Positions 35,385 to 46,383 are shown, counted from the stretch's first letter. The stretch: 64,000 nt of DNA from Periconia sp. R9002 (GCA_023627715.1 JAMAHW010000005.1:496001-560000), one strand, 5' to 3'. The notes: generated by a model not told the origin, from the sequence alone. Program-made: numbers and translations.

Positions 35385-36152
35385 AAGAATGTATACTAGG
35401 GACATAATGCGGCATCAGTGTTTTGTATTGGACTGTATGGATTAACCCTTCTTGTTTCCTACTGTTTATTTAAAAGACTTTCATTTCGAAGTGGATGGGC
35501 TAATAATATTATAGTACGCTCTTTTGTATTTGTCATGATCTTGTTCTGAAAACTGGCTCTTCGAAGTGAAAGTATGAGAATCGAATTCTATATAGACATT
35601 GTTCACCGCTTAAGCAATCGTCTACACCTATAGAAGACATTAGAACGCAGGCTTGCTTGTCTGGAGCTTTGTTAAGTAAGGCGGGCGACTTGATATTCTA
35701 GGATAAACCTTTGGTATCCACGGAGAGCGCTGAGGACTTGCAGTATATCTATTAGAAAATTTTATATCCTTATAATATATCTATAACAAAAATAGTAAGA
35801 ATATTTTATAGAAATATTCTCCTAGTATCCTACCTACTATTAAGAAGACTATATTCTTAGGGGGGAGAGACCCTTAAAGTGTTATATATAGAGTAGTAGG
35901 TAGTGTAAGTGCGGGCTATTTCTACACCTAGGTAAGTATTAGGTAGGTTTTGTTAAGGAGGAAGAATAGGAAAAATATTCTGTGGGAAAGTTATCTTAGT
36001 ATCTTACTTACTATTAAGAAAAGGATATTTTTAGGGGAGAGAGAAGCTTGAAGTATTATATATAGAGTAGTGAGTGTTCTAAGTACGGGTTATTTGTATA
36101 TCTAGGTAGGTGTTAGGTAAGTATACATAATTACAGATTATCTATACTAATA
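35385..36152. repeat. AT-rich degraded repeats: two tandem family-3 half-copies
   Basis: From about 35755 the DNA is very AT-rich. Two units, 35810-35950 and 35985-36125 (spacing about 175 bp), each contain TACTATTAAGAA, a TTAGGGG block, GTTATATATAGAGTAG (ATTATATATAGAGTAG in the second) and end near GCGGGCTATTTCTACACC or its TA-shifted form. These match the right half of the element at 31186-31469. The pattern of C-to-T changes fits RIP. No gene. Confidence 0.6.
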
Positions 36153-36290
36153 CTATAGTTATAAAGTTAGTAAAATGTAACTAGGGTAGTTACAGCATAT
36201 AATCAGTGCCTCAATAATTAGTGTCTTAATAGGCCACGCTACGTGGTGTCTTAACAACTAACGACTCTATACCTAGAGTTCAACATATAC
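36153..36290 (-). mobile_element. degenerate copy of the introner-like repeat
   Basis: On the minus strand it starts GTATATGTTGAACTCTAG, contains AAGACACCACGTAGCGTGGC and ends ACTTTATAACTATAG, aligning end to end with the intron copies at 7028-7168 and 40606-40731. It sits in AT-rich repeat DNA with no surrounding gene that I can see, and is enriched in A/T transitions. Confidence 0.7.
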
Positions 36291-36454
36291 TTAATGTCGC
36301 ATATATATGGCCCTTGATTCATGAATTGGTGATTGGTACCATGCCGCCATTTTTGACACTTAGGAATTAAATTTTTATAGTTTTGCTACGGAAGGCCAGT
36401 TTTGAGAATGAGATTAAGAAGAAGAGAAAGAATACATTAATCTGTAAAATTGAG

Positions 36455-36935
36455 GAGCACAGTTGGATATAATAGAGTGATACAAGACGATAGAGGTGTA
36501 TAAGATGGCGGAGGTGGACAAGATGGCGGAGGTATACAAGATGGCAGAGGTGTACAAGACGACGGAGGTGTATAAGACGACGGAGGTGTATAAGACGACG
36601 GAGGTGTACAAGACGACGGAGGTGAATAGGATAACGGAGGTGAACAGGATAACGGAGGTGAACAGGATAATAGAGGTGAACAAGACGACGGAGGTGAACA
36701 GGACAACGGAGGAGTATGTGTGGGTACGGTGCGAAACAAGGCTGAGCGTAGGCATATACTTACGAGAGGAGTGTGTGTGGTTGAGGAGAAAAGAAGAGGA
36801 ATGGTTCTACGAAATCACTATGTACATGTTGTACTGCGCCACCTACCACTTCCTGTCGTTGTACCTTCCTTAGTTCTAGCGGTCGCGATGCGTATGGTGC
36901 ACGCCATCGTCCCTAACTTGACTGATTCTTGTGGC
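36455..36935 (+). repeat. left arm of a large inverted duplication
   Basis: Aligns with the reverse complement of 37708-38085. Shared blocks include GGTGCGAAACAAGGCTGA/GATGCGAAACAAGGCTGA, a TACTTACG motif, ACTATGTACATG, CTGCGCCACCT and a 34-bp stretch starting GTCGCGATGCGTATGG. A similar hydrophobic peptide (LRHLPL.VVV .. AMRMVHAIVP) can be read from both arms. The arms differ in the number of 18-bp units. The spacer holds a family-2 MITE. Confidence 0.65.
36493..36708 (+). repeat. 18-bp minisatellite, 12 copies
   Basis: Consensus GAGGTGTACAAGACGACG; twelve imperfect units, in frame as a six-residue EVYKTT-type repeat. The variants fall in blocks (ATGGCG units first, then ACGACG, then ATAACG), suggesting expansion in steps. 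The facing inverted arm has only a few units. Confidence 0.85.
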
Positions 36936-36972
36936 CCTTGGTAAGCTGAAGAACAACGCGAGAGGTGTATCT

Positions 36973-37137
36973 ACATTACGGGGTTTGGCACACCCTGGGA
37001 ATGCTTTCTGGCAGAGATCTAAGTCTAGATCGTACGTTGAGTGACTGTGGAAGCTAAATTAAGAGGGTGTTTAACAGTATTTTAAAGCAGAAAGTGCGGT
37101 TGACACCCTGTTCTAAGCCCAGCAAGCCCCCGTAATA
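36973..37137 (-). mobile_element. MITE-like element, family 2, copy 2
   Basis: The ends ACATTACGGGGTTTGG and the inverted complement of CCCCCGTAATA form imperfect terminal inverted repeats. The inner part, read on the minus strand (GTGTCAACCGCACTTTCTG .. CAACGTACGATCTAGAC), matches 51677-51846 closely. It lies in the spacer of the large inverted duplication. Confidence 0.7.
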
Positions 37138-37707
37138 ATCCACACTGACGATCATAACCGTCGAGTGGCACTATCCACCATGAACGATAGCAAAGCAGTT
37201 GGCCGGCGGGGTCATTTCTCTTTACGTGCTCACTTCTCTTTACGTGCTCGCTATCGTCCACAGATCAACCCCAGATCCATTGGCAAACGTAAGCCCAAAT
37301 CCAAGCCTCAACTTCAATTCGGCATGAACAAGCATATGTTCCCAACACAAACTACATGAGTGGATCTCTCTTGAAGTGAGCTTCAGGAACCGACATCTCC
37401 AAGATAGAAGAGGGAGTAGTTAGATTCATGTATTGTATTGAATTGAATTGGAAATATTAGTCTAGGGATGCGAGTATGCAGCTGCGTAATCGACTCCAAC
37501 CCCCTCGAACCGGGAAACAGGGCTTTTACACAGTACGTCGCGATCAAGCCAGAATAAACCATCGTAGTGCCGGTGCGGATATCGCTCGAGGTAGTCGTCA
37601 CGGCTGCGTACGTAATGCAGCCGGTGCGGTTACCGTCGCTGCATAACCCAGGGAGACGAATGATTGCGGAGTCTGCGCCCGGGCGCATCGTGGTGCTAGG
37701 TTTACTG

Positions 37708-38085
37708 AGCGCCAAGAATCAATCGAGGTAGGGACGATGGCGTGCACCATACGCATCGCGACCGTTGTACTAACTTCGTTAACAAGGAAGGCGCTTACCA
37801 CGACAGCAAGTGGCAGGTGGCGCAGGAACACATGTACATAGTAATTTCGTAGAATCCTCTTCTTCTCTCCTTAATCACAGTTCTCTCACGTAAGTATAGA
37901 CTGCCTATGTTCAGCCTTGTTTCGCATCGTACCCTCTATGTCCTATACCATCGTCTTGTATCCTGCCTTTCTTCGTCTCCAATGTCTCCTCGATGGCACG
38001 TCAGCGTCACGCACCGTCGTCTTGTATCCCGCCGTCGTCTTCTTTCACACCGTTATATCCAATTTTCCTTCTCAATCGTGCCAAT
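37708..38085 (-). repeat. right arm of the large inverted duplication
   Basis: Inverted partner of 36455-36935. On the minus strand, open frames (37831-37598 and 37715-37383) could be exons of one small gene whose start exon also exists in the left arm, but no domain is recognisable. I do not annotate a protein. Confidence 0.6.
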
Positions 38086-38550
38086 CGTGCCAATCGATGC
38101 TTTCTTCTTTCTTCTCTTTTCCTTTCTCTTCTCTTTCGCATCCTCCTCCTTTATGCCCCTTTTGGTCACTAGACCTGTGTCATTCGTTCACTACCATTAG
38201 TGTCCAGGATTGATGTAGATGCTAACCTTTAAGTAGATCCCATTTGACAATCATTGAACAAGAAATCACAATCAGTCAGTAGAGCAATATGTATTCAGTG
38301 TATATGTAGTCTAATAGTTGATAGGTTCCGTCTTCTCCTTCGCTGTTCAGCCAATCACAACAAGTTAGTAGAACCTGCGCGAAGTATAGTTCTGTAGACT
38401 AATAGCTTTGTAGTGACAATCGTGGTTAAAAATTGTACCAATTTCACCATCAACGAGGTATATATAGTTTGAAACCTTTCATTGCTTTATCTAGACAACA
38501 TTTCGTTCCTGGAACTTCTCCTTCCTGCAACAATATCCCATTTCTCAACC

Positions 38551-38628
38551 CGCTTCATCAATCCGCTTCATCAATCCGCTTCATCAATCCGCTTCATCAA
38601 TCCGCTTCATCAATCCGCTTCATCAACC
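38551..38628 (+). repeat. 13-bp tandem repeat, six copies
   Basis: Six nearly perfect units of CGCTTCATCAATC just upstream of the zinc-knuckle gene relic. A TATATATAG box lies about 90 bp before it. Confidence 0.9.
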
Positions 38629-38984
38629 TTTGCATCTCTTCTGATCATTCCGTCTATCTTAGCCAGTTGATACTCGTGTTCTGGACGGCTTTTAATCATG
38701 CGCTATAGAGATTTTGCTAACTGTTTAATTTAGGGTGTCGCCAACGGCCGCGTTGGCAAGTCTGGCGGCGGCGGCGGCGGTCGCGGCGGTGGTCGCGGCG
38801 GTGGTCGCGGCGGCGGCCGCGGGGGAAAGAAGAGGGGGGAGCCCCGCCATTGTTGGGTGTAAGCAATTTGTAGAGTGTGTTACAGTAGATATTTATGCTA
38901 ACGTGTGAACTAGCTGCGGCGAGCGTGGCCATCTGGCCAAGGGTAAGTTTACTTCCTTAAACCAGTTTTCTGTAGCAGAGATAT

Positions 38985-41690
38985 CTATACATCTATTCTT
39001 TTGCCATATGGACTCCTTGGAAAGAAGAAACAACTTTGAAAACCGTCCTTTCGTTTGGACACAGCTCGGGGGAGACACAATGGATATTCAGAGTATGGAT
39101 GAACTTTTCAGCAATGCAGTATCGCGCTCAGCTCCCATGAAAGGACTACCTTCCTACAACTGGGATCACTCACAGTCATATTGGCGATCCTTCCGTGTAA
39201 ATCGACAGTTTTTCAACCGATCCCGAAAGCCTCACGAGCTGCTCGGAATCCGTACCAATGATGATACCGATACCGAAATGAGATGGCGCAATATTCTCAA
39301 GCCGGACGAGATCAAGTGGTTGGACGGGCACAGATTCCAAGGCCAGATTATTGTGCCAGCTGCAGCATATTGCATCATGGCCTTTGAGGCCGCCAACTTT
39401 ATGGTTGGTATCGAGGCTTATCAGTTGGTTGAGTTGCAAGACGTGAACATTGCAAGTGCCATTACTGTGAGGGACGACTCACCCGGCATTGAAGTCATCT
39501 TCACCCTAAGACAACATGTGACGTCGTTATGTCCCGATGGATCAGTGGATGCCGAATTTCTTCTGCAATCAGGTCCCGTCGACAGCGATCGACCTCTGAA
39601 GAGCAATGTATCTGGACGCTTGAGTATTTTCCTCGGGTCACCAGACGCCCACATACTCCCGACTCACCAAGCCGAAGAAGAACACCTTCGACCGGCCGAT
39701 GTTGAGGAGTTCTATGATTACATGCAAGACATAGGTCTTTGTTATAACTGTCCGTTCCGGAGTATTACACAAGCTTGGAGGCGTTACCGCAGATGTCATG
39801 TGAACATGCCGAGGCGTAGTCCTGAAGACACAAGTTCCTTACCTGTCAGTCCTGCACTTCTAGACTCTTGTCTACAAGCCGGCTTCATAGCATACTCTGC
39901 ACCTCGTGACGAAGCACTCTGGACCTCATTCCTACCCAAGTCGATCAAGTCAATCAAGTTCAACTCTTTTTGCTGCGAGGATCTGGCTGGTCCTCTGACA
40001 GCAGCACCCTTAGATGTCGAAGCATATGTTACCAAGTTCGAGGCAACAAATCGCAGGGAGGCTGCTCGGATGACGAGCGACATCGAGATATTCAATGAGA
40101 AAGGTCGCATGGAGTTCCTCATGGATGGCGTTGTCGTCGCTTCTTTCTCAAAAAGCAGTGAGGCGGACGATCGCGACTCTATCTCAAGACTGGGGATATC
40201 GGGCGCCCTGAACGATCTGATGGAGACAAAACCATACACTTCAACACAGCGTGCCCAAATAGCAGCCCTCGAGAGTATATCGAATTCGTTTTTGAAGAGT
40301 ATTCGATCCCGCATTGTCACTCCTGGCACTCCAGCCGTTGCTTATTTACTATCAACACTGGCAGCGAAGATTGATTTTGTATCTTCTGACAAGATCCAAC
40401 ATCCTGAAGACCCTCTGGAATCAACGCCCGATCAGAAACTTTTTAACATCATTGGGCATAATTTGCCAAGCCTTTGGCAGAATGGTATCAGTCTTGTTGA
40501 TTCAGAGATTGACGCCGAGTTGCTGCAACATTATTTCACCAATGGTATTGCAAGTAACTGGGCCTTGTGCCACACTCAAAGCACATTGGCGAATATCGTG
40601 CACAGGTATGTTGAACTCCAGATACAGAGTCGTTTATTGTCAAGACACCACGTAGTGTGGCGTATTAAGACACTGATAATGTACTGTAACCACCCTAGTT
40701 GCATTTAACTAACTTTGTACCTGCGATATAGGTATGCGCGGATCAACATCAGCAACGGGTATAGCGCGTATGCTCGTGCCATCCCCAGTCAGCTAGGCCG
40801 CTCATTTGCGACGTACACAGTATGCGCACCGGACGTGGAGAGACTTGCTCACAGGCGAACTGATGACCCGCGTGTATCATGCCGCGCTTTTACATTTGAT
40901 CAAGCCTTTGTTGAGCAAAGCTTGCGCGAAAACTTTTACGATGTTTTCATTCTCAACAACTTCCTTCATGCCGCTGCCTCACCGATCTCGCGCTCCGTGG
41001 ATTGCGCGAGTTGATGAAACCTGGAGGTTATCTCGTTATGACCGAACAAACAAGTGGATTGTTGTATCCCACAGTCGTAGCTTGTGGCCGGATGAAAGAA
41101 TCCAGAATCGATTTGATCGGGACGTCTCCATATCGAACTTGGACAAACAACTCGTCGGCGCGTCATTTTCCGGCCTTTCTCATATCACTTTTGATACTGA
41201 TGATAGGAAAACGCATCTTGCATCTCTCATTGTCTCCCAAGCGATGGACGAGGTGACGGAGAAGTTACAGGATTCACTAGCCTTCCGAAACTATGAAACA
41301 TCGCAAGGCGCTCTTCTCATCGTAGGAGGCAGTCAAATTGATACTGCGAAGTTGCTGAGGAAAACCACATCCTGTCTACAATCTTGGGACGCTGGTATTG
41401 TCCAAATTGATACTTTTGAAGAACTGGACCCCGAGCTTCTTCCAAATGTCGACATTGCTCTGATTCTTACCGATCTCGACACGAATGTTCTTGAGGAGAT
41501 GAGCGAGCAAAGGCTGTCAATTATGCAACATCTTTTCAGCGAAGTGAAGACCACTTTGTGGATCACATCGGGCGCCAACGACTCGAATCCCTACCATTCT
41601 GCGACCATCGGCCTGGGCCGCGCCGTTTGGGGTGAACAGGCTGAATTGCGACTACAATTCCTAGACATTGATCATCCCATAGAAACTTTT
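38985..41690 (+). pseudogene. fragment of a highly reducing type I polyketide synthase (DH to pre-ER region)
   Basis: The fragment starts in the AT-DH linker (MKGLPSYNWDHSQSYWRS) and continues through a dehydratase domain. Both DH catalytic parts are present: LDGHRFQGQIIVP (HxxxGxxxxP) and LLDSCLQAG (DxxxQ). After the introner-like insertion at 40606-40731 the frame resumes (YARINISNGYSAYA) into a degenerate methyltransferase-like region with LMKPGGYLVMTEQ, then the structural segment before the enoyl reductase (SGANDSNPYHSATIGLGRAV). There are two frameshifts, near 40980 (after FLHAAAS) and near 41090. KS and AT are missing upstream, ER, KR and ACP downstream. It cannot make a polyketide. 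It is not AT-degraded like the neighbouring repeats. It is oriented like its host gene and ends just before that gene's branch site. Confidence 0.82.
40606..40731 (+). mobile_element. introner-like element interrupting the PKS fragment
   Basis: 126 nt with ends GTATGTTGAACTCCAG and CGATATAG. Removing it exactly restores IVHR-YARIN in the PKS frame. A CTAAC branch-like motif (TTAACTAAC) lies 24 nt before the acceptor AG. The short repeat AGGTA flanks the insertion on both sides, fitting a target-site duplication. Homologous to 7028-7168, 36153-36290 and 7401-7520. Confidence 0.8.
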
Positions 41691-43825
41691 GCTAACTTAA
41701 TTTTTTTAGACTGCCGCCAAAAGAAGAAGGCCGAAAAGAAGGCCGGTGAGGCGGAGAAGCCCGCCGAGAAGGAAAAGACCGCCGAAGGCGGCAATATCGA
41801 GGAGCCCCCCGCGGAGCCCCCCGCGAAGCCCGCCGAGGCGGAGGACCCCAAGGAGCCCAAGGAGGCCGAGAAGCCCAAGGAGGCCGAGCCCGAAATCATG
41901 GATGTGAATTAAATATCAATATATTATTAGATAATGGATGGCAAGAAATGTATTTGTTTTGACTGCTCTGCACATTCCTATCCTCATACGCACGGCTTGT
42001 CACCTACCTTGTACTCATCACGACAGTAGGCACCTAACTCTAGATCCCCTCACGTTTCTGGATTCTCCTTCAGCTTTGTATCGCGAGATCCTCGCGACAT
42101 TCGCCAGCTTCGATGGATGGAGCTGTCTTGTCTTGTCTTGTCGTGTTGTGCCTAGACCGACAGGCTCGCCAAACGAACGGACGGACGGCTAGCTACCGTC
42201 AGTAAGCCTGGTACCAGTGCAGCGGAGAGCAAGCCGAGCGAAGGAAAGGGGCACATATCTCCCGTTCCGTGGGCTGCTCTTTTTTTGCACTCATCTACGG
42301 TCCAGATATAGAGCGGTGACGACACGTCGAAAGGACAAGATGGGATTGCAGAGAAGATGGTTGTTTATGTGATCCACGGGTGGTACCCACTCTCCCACCT
42401 TCCATGACGGAGCCGAATGTTTCCCGACCTCTTTTCTTGGCGCTGAACCGCGGGTCATCCCGCCGTTCCCCATCATCACGTAAGATGAGTCGATGGTACA
42501 GTAGGTAGCTGAGATGGGGATATGCCATGAGGTGCTTCCTGGGCATGCGTTATACTTTGGGTAGGCCAGGCACTTCCAGTGGAGGACACGGGCGACGAGG
42601 GTTGCGCCAAGCTGTGTTGGTGTCGAAACCCCAGAGTTTGTGGCGGTGGAGACGAGGAATTGCCCGTGGCGGGGCCATGGGAGAAACAATTGGTTGGAGG
42701 TGCATGTTACAGCGAATGCCGTAATCGTCAGTAGGTAGGTAGGACCGAGTCGGTGAGGGGATGGATCCGCGGCATCGTATCATCCAGGGCGTATCCGCAT
42801 GCTTGTTTGCGCATGCAGCGGAATGTCAGTACGGTAGGGTAACGGTCAGCAGAGGAGAGCAACAAGTCCACAGGATCGGATCAGCGCCGGCGCCATCCCT
42901 GCACAGGCTCAGCCCGATGCATCGCACGAGCAAGCCACAACCCGGATGCGTTCCACGATGCGGGCGGGTAGACGAAACGTTGATTGCGGTATATTGAACA
43001 ACAGGCACTTGGCCCAGGGTGACACCTGCGCGCCCGGCCAGTCGCAATTTGGAGCGACACGCAGCTCAGGCCCGGATGGGCTCATGTCGTCTAACTTTCT
43101 TGGGCCAAGCCATGGGGGGGACAGCATCAACCATCCCCGTCTGCCGCACATATGCAGAATCCGCGACTTTGGGAATAACCAGATGTGTTGGCTAAATACT
43201 GCATCAAGCGCAAGCGCCGTCGCTGGGTGTTGACGTGAGACGGCTGCCCCCCCTCCTCCCTTCCTGGCTATACTTACTTAATGCAATCGAACACGACGGT
43301 AAGTCATACGGCGTCATGGGGGAATGCTCCATGATATCGGCATGTCACGACCCGGAACGCTGCGATGCTGACAAGAGCCAGAGTGCGTGCTGCAGAGTAT
43401 TACATGTATCTGTACCCGTTTCGCTCGCCTCGCCTCGGAATGCGCTGCGGCTTACAGTCAGTATACGGGGAGGAAGGATTCATTCGACCGACAGTAGTCA
43501 GCCTTGTCTCATCGGTAACCACCAGGCAAGCGACCGTGGTTCGTTGAATCCACCGAGGAGGATCATTAAGAACTTCAGCTCTCATCACGCTTTGCCTACT
43601 TGCAGTGCTTGCCCTCTGCCAATGCCATGCACGTGCGACGGCCGGATATGACGGTGACAGTGTCTTGGACTCTTGACAGCTCAGCGCAGCGACCTTGTCA
43701 TGGTCATCGAGACTTGCCTCACGTTTGCCGCACCAATTCCCAAAGAACTAGCTAGCTCATGGAATAAAAAAAGAATGCATCCAACGAACGACGGCCGTGC
43801 CAGTTTCGACCAAGTTCAACAGTGA

Positions 43826-43880
43826 TGATGAGGAGGAGGAGGAGGAGGAGGAGGAGGAGGAGGAGGAGGAGGAGGAGGGA
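43826..43880. repeat. (GGA)n trinucleotide microsatellite
   Basis: About 17 uninterrupted GAG/GGA triplets preceded by GATGATGA. Non-coding as far as I can see. Confidence 0.9.
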
Positions 43881-45147
43881 ACAAAATGACCCGTCCCGTC
43901 TCCCACGGCTCCGCTTTGTTCGCACCCGGAGCTTGTTCTTATATGACGCGCAGAGGCGCCCAGCCCAGCAACCGTCGGAAATTCGAATGGTGGTGAATTC
44001 GTCGTCTGTTGTGTCTCCGCATGTCGATGCACGATTCCCACTGCACGGCGTCACGTCTGTGTATACGTACCCCCCACCTGTAACGGGTTGCTCGTACAGT
44101 ACACAGCTTGGGTAAGTAGGTAAGTAGGTAAGCAAAGCACGGTGTGGCATCTGTATGTACTGTACTGTACTGTGCTGCGGCGATATAAAAGGCCGGCGGG
44201 CGACCAGGGCCCATTAGCGCACTAGCGCCCCTGGTGTCAAGGGGTTTTGTTGTCACACGCCCTGCAAAGGCACGAATAGGGCACAGCGCCCTCTGCCGAA
44301 GGGTGGATGCGGAGAGCGTCACAGCACAGACGGCGCCCAGGCCCGCTAAGCAGCCACCCAAGCCATGACCGGAAGCTTGCGTTTGGGTTTTTGGTTTTTG
44401 CTTGCGTATTTTTGCGTTTTGCGTGCTGCAGCCAGGCGTGGGAGGTGCTGCCAGTGCCAGTGCGTGGGCGCAGATCTGGTCCGCGTCCGCCCATCCACAT
44501 CCACCCATCATGATCCTGACAGTTCCCACCCTAATCTTCTCCTCCTCCTTCTCCCATCCATCCATCCTTCATGGATATGCTGGTGGGCCCATGGCCTCAT
44601 CAAGAACGAATCAAGGGTCGACCATCGCAAACCGCCACATCATCATCTGCTATCCTGTCTCTACTGCCTCGTCTTCGCCATATGGGGCCATCGAGGATGG
44701 GGGGTGACTCGGAGTGAAGCCAGGCACCGACGAGGGGAGCACGGTGAGAACCAAAGTATTGTCACGAACGCTGCATCGCCTGCCGCACCCCTTTCAAAAC
44801 GCCAAATCGCCTACTAACGACTCCACCATGCCACGCCATGCCATCTCACACACATGGACATGGACATGGCATGGCAGGCGGATGATCCCAGCCTCCGAAT
44901 TAAGGAGACGTCAAGTCCTGGTGAGGAGAGGCCGGGCAGCCGAGAATGAGCGATCAGCCCCATAGCCCATGCCCGTGCGGCCCATGCCTGTTGTTCTCGC
45001 GCTGGCCCACGACGTTAGGGCTTCCAGCGTCTTAGCCAAATGAAAGCCCCGCCCGCACCTGGGTCCACCTGCTGCTGTGCATGAGCCCATGGCTGCATGC
45101 CAACTCGTCCCGTAGCTTGTGTGAGGGAGACGTGCATGACGGGAAAA

Positions 45148-45175
45148 GTAGGTAGGTAGGTAGGTAGGTAGGTAG
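45148..45175. repeat. (GTAG)n microsatellite
   Basis: Seven tandem GTAG units; shorter runs of the same word occur at 42730 and 44115. Confidence 0.85.
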
Positions 45176-46383
45176 ACAAGGCAAAAAAGAAAAGACTTGC
45201 CATCTATAAAGAAGCATGGACATTAATAGCCATGCATGGCAGAAATGTGGGACGCCGACGACTATGGCGTCGCATTCAAAAGTCAACACGATCTGTAAAA
45301 GCTGTTCTTTTGTGTTTGCCAACTTGTCTTCCCTTCAGCCTAGCTGCGAGCTTGGGGAAGCAAACACTCACTGACCGTACACACACCATACAAGGTTTCC
45401 AGCCCCTCGGCATAAAGGCATGATGCGAACATGAGGTAGGTCGGCAGGTAGTTCAGGTGAAGAAAAGCGATGGTGTCTCTGGCCATTGTCTCCTTCATGC
45501 TCTCTCTTTTTTATTCCTCTCGACCAGGCCTGCGTCTGTTTGAAACGCGCTCGTGCGGGCGTGTCGTGTCCATGGCGAAGGAAAGAAACGGAGAATAGTG
45601 GAAGCCGAAAAGTCAAGGCGCAGGGAGCAGGAAGCAGACAAGACAGGCACGATGGGGGATAGCGGCAAGGGCGGGCCCCGAATGAGAGTAGCTCCGCGCC
45701 AAGGACTGGGTGGCTGCAAGAGCCATGGGGCCATCCATGTACCCGCTTTTCGAACCCCCCCTAGTCTTGTGCCGTAGCTTCGAACGTCGCGTGGGTTAGG
45801 GTTACCAGCCATGGAGAGCGTTTACCCTACTATGTCCTCTCGCTCCTTCCCTTCTCTTTCTCGCGCCTTCCCGCCCCAATCTCGCTCTCTCCTCCCTCTG
45901 CCATTCTTCCCTCTCCACCCTCATTCATTCACTCCTCCACTCACCCTCACCTCTCTCACCCACACTGCACCACCCACCCCCATCTCCCATCATCGCCTCA
46001 TTGGCGCTTCTATCCCCCCCTCATCCTCTGCTGCCATACCTTGGCCGCCTGTCCATCCTCCCCGTCCGTATCCTGCTGGCCTCGCATACTTGGGTCTCCC
46101 GAGCGCGTTGCTGGCCTACCACTACCATCAAATCTTCTTCACCTGTAAGTCGCATTGCACCATCGCTCACGCCCATCTCCTCCCATCTCCACCATCTATC
46201 TCGGCCATCGGTTGACCTCATCGCGTCCAGAACCTTGGTGTCCAGGTCTGGTTGGCATCCGGCTGCTTGCTCCGCTTCGTCGCTAGTCTGCCCGTGTCCC
46301 TCCAGCCATTGCTTGGGTCTGCCATACACCCACGTACCTACACATACCCTCCAGACTAGCTGTTACGCTCAACTACCCGCGCC

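Larger units (their letters stand above)
38734..41912 (+). pseudogene. RGG/zinc-knuckle gene relic split by a 2.77-kb PKS-containing intron
   Basis: Exon pieces 38734-38858 and 38914-38942 are separated by a 55-nt intron with a CTAAC branch site. They encode a Gly/Arg repeat (GGGRGGGRGGGRGG) and then RHCWVCGERGHLAK. The next GTAAGT donor at 38943 pairs with a CTAAC..TTTTTTTAG acceptor ending at 41709; joining gives GHLAKDCRQKKK, which completes a perfect C-x2-C-x4-H-x4-C zinc knuckle. The final exon 41710-41912 is Lys/Glu/Pro-rich and ends EPEIMDVN. The intron between carries the PKS fragment. An upstream acceptor (CTAAC..TTTAG at 38733) implies a first exon that I cannot find; no in-frame ATG is present. 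RGG-plus-CCHC proteins bind nucleic acids, either as host RNA-binding proteins or retroelement Gag; which applies here is open. Unspliced, the frame runs straight into the PKS frame. Confidence 0.65.
41913..46383. other. 4.5-kb region with no gene found, upstream of SSN6
   Basis: No supported gene. It contains a (GGA)n microsatellite at about 43826-43880, a GTAGGTAG tandem at 45148-45175 and a CT-rich tract (45830-46000), probably the SSN6 leader. Long Ser- or Arg-runs encoded over the GGA tract are repeat artefacts. The large spacing is common before broadly regulated genes. Confidence 0.5.

Noticed and set aside
34584..35405. 273-codon minus-strand frame opposite the sulfate permease
   Set aside because: Mirror of the STAS-domain coding sequence; the plus strand has unmistakable SulP signatures.
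38551..38628. CRISPR-like array
   Set aside because: Six 13-bp units without spacers in a fungal genome; a simple tandem repeat.
38698..38733. ATG at 38698 as start of the zinc-knuckle gene
   Set aside because: In frame it stops at the TAG that forms the acceptor (38731-38733); no donor allows it to join the Gly/Arg exon.
43757..44150. Minus-strand frames with long Ser or Leu runs and a plus-strand Arg run
   Set aside because: They are translations of the (GGA)n microsatellite in different frames, with no flanking domain.
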